Assembly: GCF_900155605.1 (NCBI RefSeq)
Contig: NZ_LT707420.1
Span: 480,636-522,021, forward strand
From: Actinomyces marseillensis
GTDB taxonomy: Bacteria > Actinomycetota > Actinomycetes > Actinomycetales > Actinomycetaceae
Direction: 5' to 3'
Length of the DNA stretch: 41,386 nt
The notes under the pieces were generated by a model that worked only from the letters and a program-made list of their open reading frames with translations, was not told where the DNA came from and did not search any database. Below are positions 1-8,857 of this stretch, piece by piece. How positions within the stretch are numbered: the stretch's first letter is position 1; each line of letters opens with the position of its first letter. The translations under genes were made by a program, and so were the position numbers.

Positions 1-2
1 TC

Positions 3-2051
3 GCAGCACGGATTGCACGAGGAGCCTTCTACACCTTCCTCGGCCTCATTATTGCCGGATTTGGTACCTTCCTCATTGCCTATGCCTCGTTGAAGATTCC
101 GCAGGCGGATCAGGTTGCTCTTGCGCAGACGACGACCGTCTACTACGCCGATGGCACCACCGAAATGGGCCGGATGTCGCAGGTGAATAGGAAGATCATC
201 GATTCCAGTACCCTGCCTGACTATGTCTCACACGCCGTGGTTGCCTCGGAGGATCGCACCTTCTACACGAATTCGGGTGTTGATCTCAAAGGCATCGGTC
301 GCGCGCTGGTCAACAATATTAGGGGCGGGGCGCGCCAGGGTGCTTCGACCCTGACCCAGCAGTATGTTGAGCGCTACTACGTCGGCGAAACGACCGGTTA
401 TGTGGGTAAAGCCAAGGAAGCGATCCTTGCTCTCAAGATCAATCGAGAGCAGACCAAGGACGAGATCATTGGCAACTACCTCAACACCATTTACTTTGGT
501 CGCGGTGCCTACGGGATCGAAGCCGCATCTCAGGCGTACTTCGGCCACGAAGCAAAGGATCTCACCCTTTCCGAGGCCGCAATGATCGCTGGGATCATCC
601 CCGCTCCTTCCGCGTGGGATCCGGCAGTCGATGAAGAGAAAGCACGCTCGCGTTGGCAGCGCGTCATCAACCTGATGGTTGAGGACGGTTGGATTTCGCA
701 GGCAGACGCTAACGCCGCCGAGTTCCCAAAGACCATCGATCCCGATACCTTGGGTGGTCCGACGATGGAAGGCCCGACCGGCTATCTCATGGAGCAGGTC
801 CGGACTGAACTCGCGGCAGAAGGCTTCACGGCAGACCAGCTGGCGACCGGCGGATACCGCATTATTTCCACGATTGATAAGGACAAGCAGGATCAGGCCG
901 TTGCCGCTGCAGAGTACATGTACACGGTGCGCGGATGGAATGAAGATTCCATGCACGTGGCTTTGACGTCATTGGATCCCGCTACCGGCGAAATCGTCGC
1001 GGAGTACGGCGGCAAGGATTACCTCACGCGCCAGCAAAATGCGGCAACGCAAGACATCATGGCTGCCGGCTCAACCTTCAAGCCTTTCGCCCTGGTTGCT
1101 CACGTCGAGCAGGGGGGCTCGATCTACGACGTTTACGATGGCTCTTCGCCCAAGACCTTCAGTGGAATGTCGCGTGCGGTGAGCAACGATTATGGTGTGT
1201 CTTGGGGCCGTCAGAACCTGGTGAACGCAACGAAGAACTCGATCAACACCGTTTTCGTTGGACTCAACCAGGAAGTTGGCCCCGCAACCACGAAGAAGGT
1301 CGCGATCGACTTGGGAATCCCCGAGGACACGAACGGTTTGGATGATTCGCTGCTCAACGTCTTGGGCTTTGCGGCTCCCCACAACATTGACCTTGCGCAC
1401 GCCTATTCGACGATTGCTTCGGGCGGAAAGCGAACCACTCCGCACATTGTCCGCGAGGTTCAAAACTCCGATGGCTCCAAGGTCTTCAAGACAAACGTTG
1501 ACCCGGAGCAGATCTTCGATACGAAGACCATGTCGACCGTCCTTCCTGCGCTTGAAGCAGTGACCGCTTCGGGTGGTACTGCCGAGGCCGCGGCCGCACT
1601 CAAGCAGGACACGGGCGGTAAGACCGGTACCTCCGAAGACCAAAAGACCGCGCAGTTCGTTGGTTTTACGCCTGAACTGGTCACTGCAGTGAGCATGTAC
1701 CAGCTCGACGAAAACGGAAGTCCCGTTTCTTTGACGAATATCGGTGGGCTTGGCCAATTCCACGGTGGTGACTGGCCGGTGACCGTGTGGATGCGCTACA
1801 TGAAGCAGGCGACCGCGAACCAGACGAAGCTCCACTTCGATTGGTATACCCGTCAGTCAGCGACACCTGTGGTTCCCGCGCCTCAGGTATCGACAACACC
1901 TACGCCTACTGAAGAGACGCCGACCCCGACCCCCGAGGCGAGTGAGCCGACGCAGGGATCTGAGGTACAGCCGACCCAGACTCCGACCGCTCAAAATACG
2001 GGTGCTGCCGGCTCCGAGGGTGGCGGTCCGAGTCGGGCAGAAGGCAGGTAG
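3..2051 (+). CDS. Class A penicillin-binding protein (transglycosylase/transpeptidase), 5' truncated by window edge
   Basis: This is a bifunctional peptidoglycan synthase anchored in the membrane and acting outside it. The frame is open from position 3, upstream of the first usable start codon (TTG at 90), and encodes a hydrophobic helix (FLGLIIAGFGTFLIAYA) that is the normal membrane anchor, so the gene begins before the window. Numbering residues from the TTG, the GT51 glycosyltransferase domain shows EDRTFY (catalytic Glu54) and QGASTLTQQ. The transpeptidase domain shows the nucleophile motif STFK (Ser328), then SIN and KTGT. The C-terminal 60 residues form a Pro/Thr/Glu-rich tail followed by a Gly-rich end, common in actinobacterial PonA-type proteins. 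It is convergent with the ribosomal-protein operon, a neighbourhood resembling ponA1 near rpsF in mycobacteria. The family is certain; which PonA orthologue it is remains open. Confidence 0.93.
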   Translation, partial: AARIARGAFYTFLGLIIAGFGTFLIAYASLKIPQADQVALAQTTTVYYADGTTEMGRMSQVNRKIIDSSTLPDYVSHAVVASEDRTFYTNSGVDLKGIGRALVNNIRGGARQGASTLTQQYVERYYVGETTGYVGKAKEAILALKINREQTKDEIIGNYLNTIYFGRGAYGIEAASQAYFGHEAKDLTLSEAAMIAGIIPAPSAWDPAVDEEKARSRWQRVINLMVEDGWISQADANAAEFPKTIDPDTLGGPTMEGPTGYLMEQVRTELAAEGFTADQLATGGYRIISTIDKDKQDQAVAAAEYMYTVRGWNEDSMHVALTSLDPATGEIVAEYGGKDYLTRQQNAATQDIMAAGSTFKPFALVAHVEQGGSIYDVYDGSSPKTFSGMSRAVSNDYGVSWGRQNLVNATKNSINTVFVGLNQEVGPATTKKVAIDLGIPEDTNGLDDSLLNVLGFAAPHNIDLAHAYSTIASGGKRTTPHIVREVQNSDGSKVFKTNVDPEQIFDTKTMSTVLPALEAVTASGGTAEAAAALKQDTGGKTGTSEDQKTAQFVGFTPELVTAVSMYQLDENGSPVSLTNIGGLGQFHGGDWPVTVWMRYMKQATANQTKLHFDWYTRQSATPVVPAPQVSTTPTPTEETPTPTPEASEPTQGSEVQPTQTPTAQNTGAAGSEGGGPSRAEGR

Positions 2052-2144
2052 CTTCCGCGGGGGTTCCATCGGCGCGGACACGTCTTCGAGCGTCGAATGG
2101 AGCGCTGCTCAGGCAGCTGCCTGACACCAAAAGAAAGACAAAAA

Positions 2145-2177
2145 GGCCGGGGCCTCCCGAAAGGGAGTGCCCCGGCC
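2145..2177 (-). terminator. Intrinsic terminator between the PBP gene and rplI
   Basis: The arms GGCCGGGGC-CTCCC and GGGAG-T-GCCCCGGCC flank a GAAA tetraloop (14 paired bases, one bulged T). Read on the minus strand the hairpin is followed by TTTTTGTCTTTC, so it mainly ends the rplI operon. The plus-strand side (CTCTTTA) is weaker but may also serve the PBP gene. Confidence 0.85.
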
Positions 2178-2200
2178 CTCTTTATGGTCTTGTCAGACGC

Positions 2201-2659
2201 TCACTTGACAGCCAGCACGCGGACCTTGAGGTTCGCGGTGACTTCGGAGTGAAGGTTGACCGTCACGGTGTGGTCACCGGTGGTCTTGATCGGGTCAGCG
2301 ATGATCACGCGACGACGATCGATGGTCTGGCCCAGCTGTTCCTTCACTGCTTCTGCAATCTGAGAAGCGGAGACGGAACCGAAGAGGCGTCCATGTGCGC
2401 CAACCTTGCTGTTCACGGTCACAACCGCGGCCTGCAGGGCATCGCGCACGATGCGAGCATCGTCGATGGAGGCGATCTCACGACGGCGGCGAGCAGCAGC
2501 CATCTGATCGATCTGAACCTGTGCACCCTTGGTCCACTTGGTGGCGAAGCCACGGGGGATCAGGTAGTTACGAGCGTATCCAGCCTTGACCTCGACGACA
2601 TCGCCGGCGGATCCGAGACGATCCACATCGTGGGTGAGGATGAGCTTGGTAGTAGCCAT
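2201..2659 (-). CDS. rplI: 50S ribosomal protein L9
   Basis: A 152-residue protein of normal length for L9, which binds 23S rRNA at the base of the L1 stalk. The N-terminal domain has the family pattern (TKLILTHDVDRLGSAGDVVEVKAGYARNYL shortened here: starts at Thr3), followed by the long connecting helix rich in Arg/Glu and a C-terminal domain ending in VRVLAVK. It is the last gene of the rpsF-ssb-rpsR-rplI operon, with only 21 bp between rpsR and its ATG, and a strong terminator follows. Confidence 0.97.
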   Translation of the reverse strand: MATTKLILTHDVDRLGSAGDVVEVKAGYARNYLIPRGFATKWTKGAQVQIDQMAAARRRREIASIDDARIVRDALQAAVVTVNSKVGAHGRLFGSVSASQIAEAVKEQLGQTIDRRRVIIADPIKTTGDHTVTVNLHSEVTANLKVRVLAVK

Positions 2660-2680
2660 TTTTCAGTCCTTCCCTTCGAA

Positions 2681-2923
2681 TCAGCGGCCGGTAGAGGTGT
2701 AGGGCAGCAGAGCCATTTCGCGTGCGTTCTTGACGGCGCGAGCAATGCGACGCTGCTCCTGGACGGAGACACCGGTGACGCGGCGAGCGCGGATCTTGCC
2801 GCGGTCCGAGATGAACTTACGCAGCAGAGCGGTGTCCTTGTAGTCGATCGATTCGATCTTGGCCGACTTCAGCGGGTTGGCCTTCTTCTTGATGGGCTTA
2901 TTGCGAAGTTGAGGCTTCGCCAT
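2681..2923 (-). CDS. rpsR: 30S ribosomal protein S18
   Basis: An 80-residue S18, which binds the platform of the 30S subunit as a partner of S6. The core [18 protein letters not shown] and the [19 protein letters not shown] helix are diagnostic. The ATG is preceded by AAGGAG with 6 nt spacing. No CxxC-type zinc motif is seen in the N-terminus, so this is the zinc-independent form. It lies between ssb and rplI in one operon. Confidence 0.97.
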   Translation of the reverse strand: MAKPQLRNKPIKKKANPLKSAKIESIDYKDTALLRKFISDRGKIRARRVTGVSVQEQRRIARAVKNAREMALLPYTSTGR

Positions 2924-3012
2924 GATGTTCTCCTTGATGATCTGAGCGAGTGAACGCTCCCAAGCATGTGTTCAGCACGTGTGTGCGCCGGTTACTTGGC
3001 GCGCGGTGCTAT

Positions 3013-3576
3013 TTAGAAGGGCGGGTCCTCGGCGAAAGAGGTCGCAGCACCGGAATCGGATGTGCGCCATGGATCGTCTTGGGAACCGCCGGCAGGTGCG
3101 CCGTAGCTGGCCTGGCTCTGCGAGTAACCACCTTGGTTTCCGTAGCCCTGCTGCTGTCCGTATCCGCCGCCCTGGGAGTAGCCTCCCTGGGGTGCACCTG
3201 CCGAGGCCTGGCCGCCCGTGCGGGTGACCTGTGCTTTTGCGCGACGCAGTGAGGGGCCGACTTCTTCGACCTGAAGTTCGACGACGGTACGGCGTTCGCC
3301 CTCACGGGTTTCGAAAGAGCGCTGCACGAGGCGACCGGTGACAATGACGCGCATTCCCTTTCGCAGGGATTCGCCGACATTTTCAGCCATTTCGCGCCAG
3401 ACGGAGCAGCGCATGAACAGGGTTTCCCCGTCCTTCCATTCGCCGCTTTGGCGGTCGAAGGAACGCGGGGTGGATGCCACCGTGAAGTCGGCGACGGGTG
3501 CTCCGCTCTGCGTCCAACGCAGTTCCGGATCATTGGTCAAATTGCCAATGATCGTGATGACGGTTTCTCCAGCCAT
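3013..3576 (-). CDS. ssb: Single-stranded DNA-binding protein
   Basis: SSB coats single-stranded DNA during replication and repair and recruits partners through its C-terminal tip. Residues 1-115 form the OB fold ([19 protein letters not shown], then [14 protein letters not shown]). Residues 120-165 are a Gly/Gln/Tyr/Ser-rich linker. The last residues, EDPPF, are the acidic-hydrophobic tip that binds partner proteins. The start ATG at 3576 has AAGGAG six nt upstream. The gene is embedded between rpsF and rpsR as in most actinobacteria. The length, 187 residues, is typical. Confidence 0.97.
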   Translation of the reverse strand: MAGETVITIIGNLTNDPELRWTQSGAPVADFTVASTPRSFDRQSGEWKDGETLFMRCSVWREMAENVGESLRKGMRVIVTGRLVQRSFETREGERRTVVELQVEEVGPSLRRAKAQVTRTGGQASAGAPQGGYSQGGGYGQQQGYGNQGGYSQSQASYGAPAGGSQDDPWRTSDSGAATSFAEDPPF

Positions 3577-3625
3577 TGGATCTCCTTGGTGGGCTGTGTG
3601 AGGTGATTGCTCAGGTGAGCGAAGG

Positions 3626-3916
3626 TCAGTGGGCGTCCGGACGCAGGAGCTTCGTGCGCAGGATGGACTCGTTCAGAGTCATCAAGCGGTTGATTTCCAG
3701 CGCAATTTCGGGGGTGGTCGTCATGTTGATGACAACGTAGATACCCTCGGAACGCTTGAGAATGTCGTAGGCAAGACGACGCTTGCCCCAGATGTCGACC
3801 TTTTCGACGGAGCCGCCGTTAGCGGTGACCTGCTCGAGGTACTTCTCCATCTGCGGGGCGACGGTGCGCTCGTCGATCGAAGGATCGAGGATCACCATCA
3901 GTTCGTATTCACGCAC
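3626..3916 (-). CDS. rpsF: 30S ribosomal protein S6
   Basis: S6 pairs with S18 on the small-subunit platform. The protein begins [19 protein letters not shown], the standard S6 start, and ends in the family pattern LLRPDAH. I chose the GTG at 3916 (96 residues) over the in-frame GTG at 3928, because AGGAGG directly abuts the latter but lies 11 nt from the former, and S6 proteins normally begin with M-R-x-Y-E. It is the first gene of the operon, so its leader is where autoregulation by S6:S18 would act. Confidence 0.95.
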   Translation of the reverse strand: MREYELMVILDPSIDERTVAPQMEKYLEQVTANGGSVEKVDIWGKRRLAYDILKRSEGIYVVINMTTTPEIALEINRLMTLNESILRTKLLRPDAH

Positions 3917-3945
3917 GTTGATACCCACCTCCTGTGGTCTTCGCG

Positions 3946-4030
3946 GTCACGGTATTTCCGTGACAGGAGGGTCATGCGTTGCAATCACCGGAGTTCCACC
4001 GGCTTTTGCACACGGACACATGGGTGTCCG
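3946..4030 (-). promoter_or_regulatory. Structured rpsF leader with two hairpins (candidate S6:S18 autoregulatory element)
   Basis: Between the MATE gene and rpsF, two perfect hairpins are visible. One is GTCACGG / CCGTGAC (3946-3952 with 3958-3964, 5-nt loop). The other is CGGACAC / GTGTCCG (4013-4019 with 4024-4030, 4-nt loop). The first ends about 20 nt upstream of the rpsF ribosome binding site. Many bacteria carry an rpsF leader that binds the S6:S18 complex and contains a key CCG; the CCG here makes this a candidate, but the match to that motif is not proven. Confidence 0.4.
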
Positions 4031-4115
4031 CGAGACTGAGTTCCATCCCGGGTGGGTGGAAACAGTCCAGCGTCCAAGTCTAGCGTTTTTTCAGCTTCCT
4101 GTCACGAGCGGTGAA

Positions 4116-5705
4116 TCACACTGCGGCCTGCGATGGAGCGAGTGAATCATTCCGTGGAATAAGCACATTTCGCGGCGAAAACCACGTGATCCACGAGTTC
4201 GTGATCGCTCGAGTCACCATGTACAAGCCGGTTACCAAACCAATGAGTACCGCTACCGCCGCGGTCTCACTCAGGTAGGGCCGAAGAAGCGTAAATCCCC
4301 ACAGCGCGGGAAGCAGGATCGCGAGGTTGAGGAATGCTGCCTTTGCCAAGGAAGCTCCGCGCCCCGCACCGATCAAGACACCGTCGAGCAGGAATGCGTG
4401 TGATTGTGCGGGGAAGAAGACCGCATTGACGATGACCGCGGGGATCGCCATGTGACGGACGACGGCCTCGGAAACGAAGAAGGAAGGGATCCACGGGGAA
4501 AGGGAAGCTGTGAGCGCGCCGATGATGACACCCGCTCCGATTCCCCACCACGAGAGGGTGCGGAGCAGGGTGCGCAGTTGCGAGCGATCCCCCGAACCGA
4601 TGGCGAATCCGACCAGAGTTTGCGAGGCGATAGCAAGGGAATCGAGAAGGAAGAGCGGGATTTGCCAGGCGGACATGACGACTTGGTAGGCCGCGAGGCC
4701 GTTGACGCTGATCGTCGTCGCGCTCCAGATCGAGGTGAGGAAGGCCAGGCGAATTGCGACCGAGCGTGCCAGGAGAGGACCACCGACGCGCGCGGATTGG
4801 CGAATTCCCGTCAGTGACGGACGCAAAGAGACACCCGCGGCTCGTGCGGGGCGGGCGAGGATTGCGACCAAGCTGATGGCCATGATGGTTGAAACGATCG
4901 AGGTTCCAATTCCGCTGCCGACGATTCCCAGATTGATCCCATAGATGAGGAATGCATTGAGGCCGACGTTGAGGAGGGCACCGACTCCTGCGGCGATGAG
5001 TGGGGTAGTGGTGTCCTTCATTCCGCGCAAAACTCCGGTGGCGGCCATGGTGATCAGCGATGCCGCAAGCCCTGGCAGTGATGCGTGCAGGAATGACGAG
5101 GCATAGGGCATGATTTCCTCGGCTGCTCCGAGTGCTCGCAAAAGGGGAGTGCCGATAAGTGCGAGAACCCCTGCGAGTGTGATGCCGATGATGGCGGCCA
5201 ACCACATGGCGTGGACGCCGAGCTCGCGTGCGCGGCGCTCGTTTCCGGCTCCCATTGCTTGAGCGGTTTCGGCGGTGGTCGAGTAGGCCAAGAAGATCGA
5301 CATGCCGTAGACCGTATTGATCACGATCATGGCAAGTGACATGCCGGCGATTTTTTCGGCGCCGAGGTGGCCAACCATTGCGGAGTCGATCGTGAGGAAA
5401 AGTGGCTGCGCAATTGTTGCGCCCAGGGTCGGGATCGCGAGGGAGAGGATTTGGCGTGTCAGGCTGGGCTGTTTGCTGTGAGTTTGTGCGGATTCATCGC
5501 GCTTAGCTGGGGAAGTTCTGGAAATATCCTCGGATGTGTCAGTGAGTGCTGGTTTATCCACGGAAGTGGATTTATCTGTGGATAAAACCTGTTCAGGACA
5601 CTCTTTAGCAGTTGATGCAGCCTGATTGTGGATCGCAAGTTGTGACTCCGGTAAACCTTCAATCTGCGATTGAAACATGTCTTTTCGCTGATCGGCGCTA
5701 TCCAC
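4116..5705 (-). CDS. MATE family multidrug/Na+ exporter with long hydrophilic N-terminus
   Basis: An integral membrane exporter with the twelve-helix MATE fold. The membrane region starts near residue 85 with LAIPTLGATIAQPLFLTIDSA followed by MVGHLGAEKIAGMS, the classical first-helix signature of the DinF/NorM group, and repeats the pattern in its second half. I chose the GTG at 5705 because GGAGG lies 8 nt upstream; the GTG at 5720 overlaps that ribosome binding site. This gives about 529 residues. The first 80 residues are hydrophilic and Ser/Thr/Asp-rich, unlike most relatives, and are encoded across several DnaA-box-like sequences. It stands alone between rpsF and dnaB. The substrate cannot be read from the sequence. 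Confidence 0.9.
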   Translation of the reverse strand: MDSADQRKDMFQSQIEGLPESQLAIHNQAASTAKECPEQVLSTDKSTSVDKPALTDTSEDISRTSPAKRDESAQTHSKQPSLTRQILSLAIPTLGATIAQPLFLTIDSAMVGHLGAEKIAGMSLAMIVINTVYGMSIFLAYSTTAETAQAMGAGNERRARELGVHAMWLAAIIGITLAGVLALIGTPLLRALGAAEEIMPYASSFLHASLPGLAASLITMAATGVLRGMKDTTTPLIAAGVGALLNVGLNAFLIYGINLGIVGSGIGTSIVSTIMAISLVAILARPARAAGVSLRPSLTGIRQSARVGGPLLARSVAIRLAFLTSIWSATTISVNGLAAYQVVMSAWQIPLFLLDSLAIASQTLVGFAIGSGDRSQLRTLLRTLSWWGIGAGVIIGALTASLSPWIPSFFVSEAVVRHMAIPAVIVNAVFFPAQSHAFLLDGVLIGAGRGASLAKAAFLNLAILLPALWGFTLLRPYLSETAAVAVLIGLVTGLYMVTRAITNSWITWFSPRNVLIPRNDSLAPSQAAV

Positions 5706-5981
5706 TGATTGTCCCTCCACTTTTTATCCACAGACTGTGTACACATCTGTGGAAAGATCATACTCGGAAAATGGCGGCTTTCCGGGGAAAGCCTAAACTG
5801 AAGGCAAGCTGAGAATAGGCTTGTGAAAGAGACTTCATCCACAGGGCATGTGGAAGACACGCGGCGCTATCCACAGAGTATCCACAATCCGTCCACATTC
5901 GTGTTGAACTTGAGAGTGGCAGTGGCGCTCGCTTGGCAGTAGGCTCGCGTGTACGCGCTTTGCGTTTAACCCCCATCCACA
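5554..5981. promoter_or_regulatory. Cluster of about 12 DnaA-box-like sites upstream of dnaB
   Basis: Matches to TTATCCACA are dense on both strands. Two are perfect: 5577-5585 (minus) and 5724-5732 (plus). Those with one mismatch are 5554-5562, 5835-5843, 5867-5875 and 5878-5886. Those with two are 5627-5635 (minus), 5698-5706, 5748-5756 (minus), 5849-5857 (minus), 5889-5897 and 5973-5981. The block covers the 5' end of the MATE gene and the whole 308-bp gap before dnaB. There is no AT-rich unwinding tract and no dnaA or dnaN in the window, so this is not a canonical oriC. DnaA control of dnaB or a DnaA-titrating locus fits better. Confidence 0.7.
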
Positions 5982-6013
5982 TGCGCACAATCCGCCTGAG
6001 GAGAGCTTCACAC

Positions 6014-7357
6014 ATGGCATCGGAAGACTTCGATCGCACCCCACCCCAAGACATCGACGCAGAGATGTCCGTCTTGGGTTCCATGATGCTCTCCAAAGAA
6101 GCAATCACCGATGTCAGCGAAGAGATTCGTGGAAGTGACTACTACAAGCCTGCCCACGAAACCATTCACAACACGATCATCGACCTCATGGGCCGGGGCG
6201 AACCCGCGGACGCAGTGACGGTCGTTGGTGAACTTCAAAGGCAAGGGGATCTGTCCAGGGTCGGCGGGGCCTCGTACATCCACAGCCTGATCGCATCGGT
6301 TCCTACCGCAGCAAACGCGGGCTACTACGCGCGAATCGTGAAAGAGCGCGCGATCTTGCGTCGCCTCGTCACTGCGGGCACGCGAGTCGTCCAACTCGGT
6401 TACGCGGACGCTGGCGGCGATGTCGATGAAATCGTCGACAAAGCCCAGGCGGAGATCTTCGCCGTCGCAGAACGCCAAGCGCAAACCGACTATGTGTCGA
6501 TGGCCGATATGTCCGAAAACATCCTCACCGAGCTCGAAAAGATCGAACTTAACCAGGGTAAGGTCGCCGGCGTCCCCACCGGATTCGTCGACCTTGATCG
6601 AATGACCGGTGGTCTGCGAGGCGGGCAGATGATTATTGTCGCGGCGCGTCCTGCGATGGGTAAGTCCACGCTGGCACTTGATTTTTGCCGCTCCGCCTCC
6701 ATCAAGCACGACATCACATCGGTCATCTTCTCGCTGGAAATGTCCCAAAACGACATCGCCATGCGTATGCTCTCCGCCGAGTCCTCGGTCTTCATGAGCA
6801 AGATGATGAAGGGCGAGATGACCGAACGCGATTGGCGCAAGGTTTCGGAAACGACCGGGAAGATCTCTGAAGCCCCGATCTTCGTCGACGACTCAGCGAA
6901 TGTCACCATGACCGAGATTCGCTCGAAATGCTACCGACTCAAGCAGCAGCACAATCTGGGCTTGGTCGTCGTGGACTACCTCCAGCTCATGACAACGGGC
7001 AAGCAGGTCGAATCACGTCAGCAGGAAGTTTCTGTCCTGTCGCGAAACCTCAAGCTATTGGCAAAAGACCTCGATGTCCCGGTCATCGCTGTCGCGCAGC
7101 TGAACCGCGGTCCCGAAGCGCGAACCGATAAGAAGCCGATGATGAGTGACCTGCGTGAATCGGGTTCACTTGAGCAAGACGCAGACATCATCATCCTCTT
7201 GCACCGGCCCGAATACTACAATCCCGAGGATCGTCCGGGCGAAGCCGACATTATCTTGGCGAAGCACCGTAACGGTGAAACCGGAACAATTCGCGTCCTC
7301 TTCCAAGGACACATGGCGCGCTTTGCGAACTTCACCTCTCGCGAGGAACCCGCCTAA
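6014..7357 (+). CDS. dnaB: Replicative DNA helicase DnaB
   Basis: The hexameric 5'-3' helicase of the replication fork. The start is ATG 6014 with GAGGAGAG 8 nt upstream; a longer in-frame opening from 5933 lacks this support. The N-terminal DnaB domain begins PPQDIDAEMSVLGSMMLS. The RecA-like ATPase shows Walker A ARPAMGKST (Lys217), Walker B GLVVVDYLQLM, and the RESGSLEQDADIIILLHR block. It has 447 residues and no intein, although inteins are common at this Walker A in actinobacteria. The stop codon overlaps the ATG of the next gene. The upstream gap is packed with DnaA-box-like sites. Confidence 0.97.
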   Translation: MASEDFDRTPPQDIDAEMSVLGSMMLSKEAITDVSEEIRGSDYYKPAHETIHNTIIDLMGRGEPADAVTVVGELQRQGDLSRVGGASYIHSLIASVPTAANAGYYARIVKERAILRRLVTAGTRVVQLGYADAGGDVDEIVDKAQAEIFAVAERQAQTDYVSMADMSENILTELEKIELNQGKVAGVPTGFVDLDRMTGGLRGGQMIIVAARPAMGKSTLALDFCRSASIKHDITSVIFSLEMSQNDIAMRMLSAESSVFMSKMMKGEMTERDWRKVSETTGKISEAPIFVDDSANVTMTEIRSKCYRLKQQHNLGLVVVDYLQLMTTGKQVESRQQEVSVLSRNLKLLAKDLDVPVIAVAQLNRGPEARTDKKPMMSDLRESGSLEQDADIIILLHRPEYYNPEDRPGEADIILAKHRNGETGTIRVLFQGHMARFANFTSREEPA

Positions 7358-7935
7358 TGTACGACCTCAATTCGATCACCCCCGCCCAAGCTCAAGACCC
7401 CACGATGCCGCCCGAACTCATGGCGCAACTCGCGGCCGAGCGCCCTGACCTTCGTCGGCATCTGCTGAAAAATCCCAGCTTGTATCCGCAATTGCGCCAG
7501 TGGATCCTTGACTCCTCTGGGGGAACGCTCGAACCGCAGATTCAGTACACCTCGAGCATGCCGATTGGCCCGAGCGCTTCCGAAATGGGTATGCCCCCGG
7601 CCATGGGGACACCGATCATCGATTACGGCGTCCAGGCAGCGCCAACAGCACCGCAGCAGCTTCAGCCACCTCAGTCTGAACCTGCCCAAACCACAGCGTC
7701 GCAGTACGCTCCAACGCCGATTCCCACCACGGCCTCGTCAGGTGAAGCCGTGGATTGGAGCTGGCGGGAAACGGCGAATAGCGGTCCACTCAGCGACCTC
7801 GAGGCCTTCGCAAACGGAATGCGCTCGCGTAAGTCTCGCGGGGAAAAGAGCGTGCGAAACCGCGTGATCGCGGGGATCGTGGTGGCGATTATCGTCGCGG
7901 TGGGCGTCGTTATTGCCTGGCGCGTCGCATTCTGA
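7357..7935 (+). CDS. Small membrane-anchored protein with variant leucine-rich-repeat-like N-terminus
   Basis: A protein of unknown function, translationally coupled to dnaB (the sequence TAATG shares one base). Residues 15-50 (MAQLAAERPDLRRHLLKNPS and onward to LRQWIL) match the short helical 'LRV-like' domain found in many actinobacterial proteins. Residues 60-130 are Pro/Gln/Ala-rich and probably disordered. The C-terminus has one transmembrane helix (IAGIVVAIIVAVGVVIAW) and a five-residue tail. This topology suggests a tail-anchored protein facing the cytoplasm. Its last 26 bases overlap the 3' end of the convergent rarD-like gene. Confidence 0.75.
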   Translation: MYDLNSITPAQAQDPTMPPELMAQLAAERPDLRRHLLKNPSLYPQLRQWILDSSGGTLEPQIQYTSSMPIGPSASEMGMPPAMGTPIIDYGVQAAPTAPQQLQPPQSEPAQTTASQYAPTPIPTTASSGEAVDWSWRETANSGPLSDLEAFANGMRSRKSRGEKSVRNRVIAGIVVAIIVAVGVVIAWRVAF

Positions 7936-8851
7936 TCACGCCGTCGACACTGAGCAGAGCAAGAGCGACCCAGACAATTCCGGTCGCAATCCAGCGCGTC
8001 GGCTCCATGTACTCGTGGAAGATGCACACGCCAATAACCAGCTGGATGCTGGGGGAAATGTACTGAAGAAAGCCCAAGAGACCCAGTGGGAGTCCCTGCG
8101 ATGCCTTGGCGAATGTGATGAGCGGAATGACGGTCAGGATTCCCGCTCCGATGAGCATTGCCAGGTGAAGCTGCCAGGACATCGCACCATCGCCGGCACG
8201 CTGAAGGGTATGGAATGACGTCGATTGGTGGGCAACAAGGTAGGCGTAATAAATCCCTAAAATCGGGATGACGACCGCGGTTTCAATGGCCATTCCATCG
8301 AGGGGAGCAACCTTGAGTGCGACCTTCTTTTTCACCAGTGAGTACAGGCCGAAGGATGCGGGAAGTGCGAGCGAAATCCACGGGAGCCGGCCGAGCCCCA
8401 CGATGATGACAATCACTGCAAGAATGCCTAGGCCAAGAGCAACGCCTTGAAGGCGCGAGATTCTCTCGTGGAGAACGACCATCCCCAGGGCGACCGTGAA
8501 GAGGGGATTGATGTAATAGCCGAGCGCGGCATCGGTCGTGTGGCCGATGAGGATCGCGTAAATATAGGTGGTCCAGTTGATGACAACCAAGAAACCTGCA
8601 GCGGCAAGTGGCGCCATGAGCGCGGGGGTTCGGATCACGCGCCACATTCTGGGCAGGGAGCGAGTCAGTGCCAGTGCAATCAAGCAGGCGATGAAGGCCC
8701 ACAGCGCTCGGTGAACGATGATTTCCAGCGAGCCGGCCGGTTCAAGAAGGTGGAAGTACAGCGGAAAAAATCCCCACATGACGTGAGTGCCGATACCTAA
8801 AGCAAGGTATTTTCCGAAGTGCTCGTTTCGTGTGGGATGTTCGCTGGCCAT
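7910..8851 (-). CDS. rarD: RarD-like EamA/DMT family permease
   Basis: A 313-residue membrane protein with about ten helices, matching the RarD branch of the drug/metabolite transporter superfamily. The GIGTHVMWGFFPLYFHLL start, the IIVHRALWAF segment and the VVINWTTYIYAI / ALGYYINPL pair are characteristic of RarD. The real substrate of this branch is not established. No Shine-Dalgarno precedes ATG 8851; instead TACGCT lies exactly 6 nt upstream, suggesting a leaderless mRNA. It is divergent from the neighbouring acetyltransferase and convergent with the dnaB unit. Confidence 0.9.
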   Translation of the reverse strand: MASEHPTRNEHFGKYLALGIGTHVMWGFFPLYFHLLEPAGSLEIIVHRALWAFIACLIALALTRSLPRMWRVIRTPALMAPLAAAGFLVVINWTTYIYAILIGHTTDAALGYYINPLFTVALGMVVLHERISRLQGVALGLGILAVIVIIVGLGRLPWISLALPASFGLYSLVKKKVALKVAPLDGMAIETAVVIPILGIYYAYLVAHQSTSFHTLQRAGDGAMSWQLHLAMLIGAGILTVIPLITFAKASQGLPLGLLGFLQYISPSIQLVIGVCIFHEYMEPTRWIATGIVWVALALLSVDGVIRMRRARQ

Positions 8852-8857
8852 AGGTGC

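Noticed and set aside
5554-5981. Chromosomal origin oriC
   Set aside because: DnaA boxes are dense, but there is no AT-rich unwinding tract and neither dnaA nor dnaN is adjacent.
5933-6013. N-terminal extension of DnaB from an upstream start
   Set aside because: No ribosome binding site at 5933, the sequence is unlike DnaB, and ATG 6014 has GAGGAGAG at good spacing.
6650-6690. Intein in DnaB
   Set aside because: The Walker A motif is continuous and the protein has normal length.
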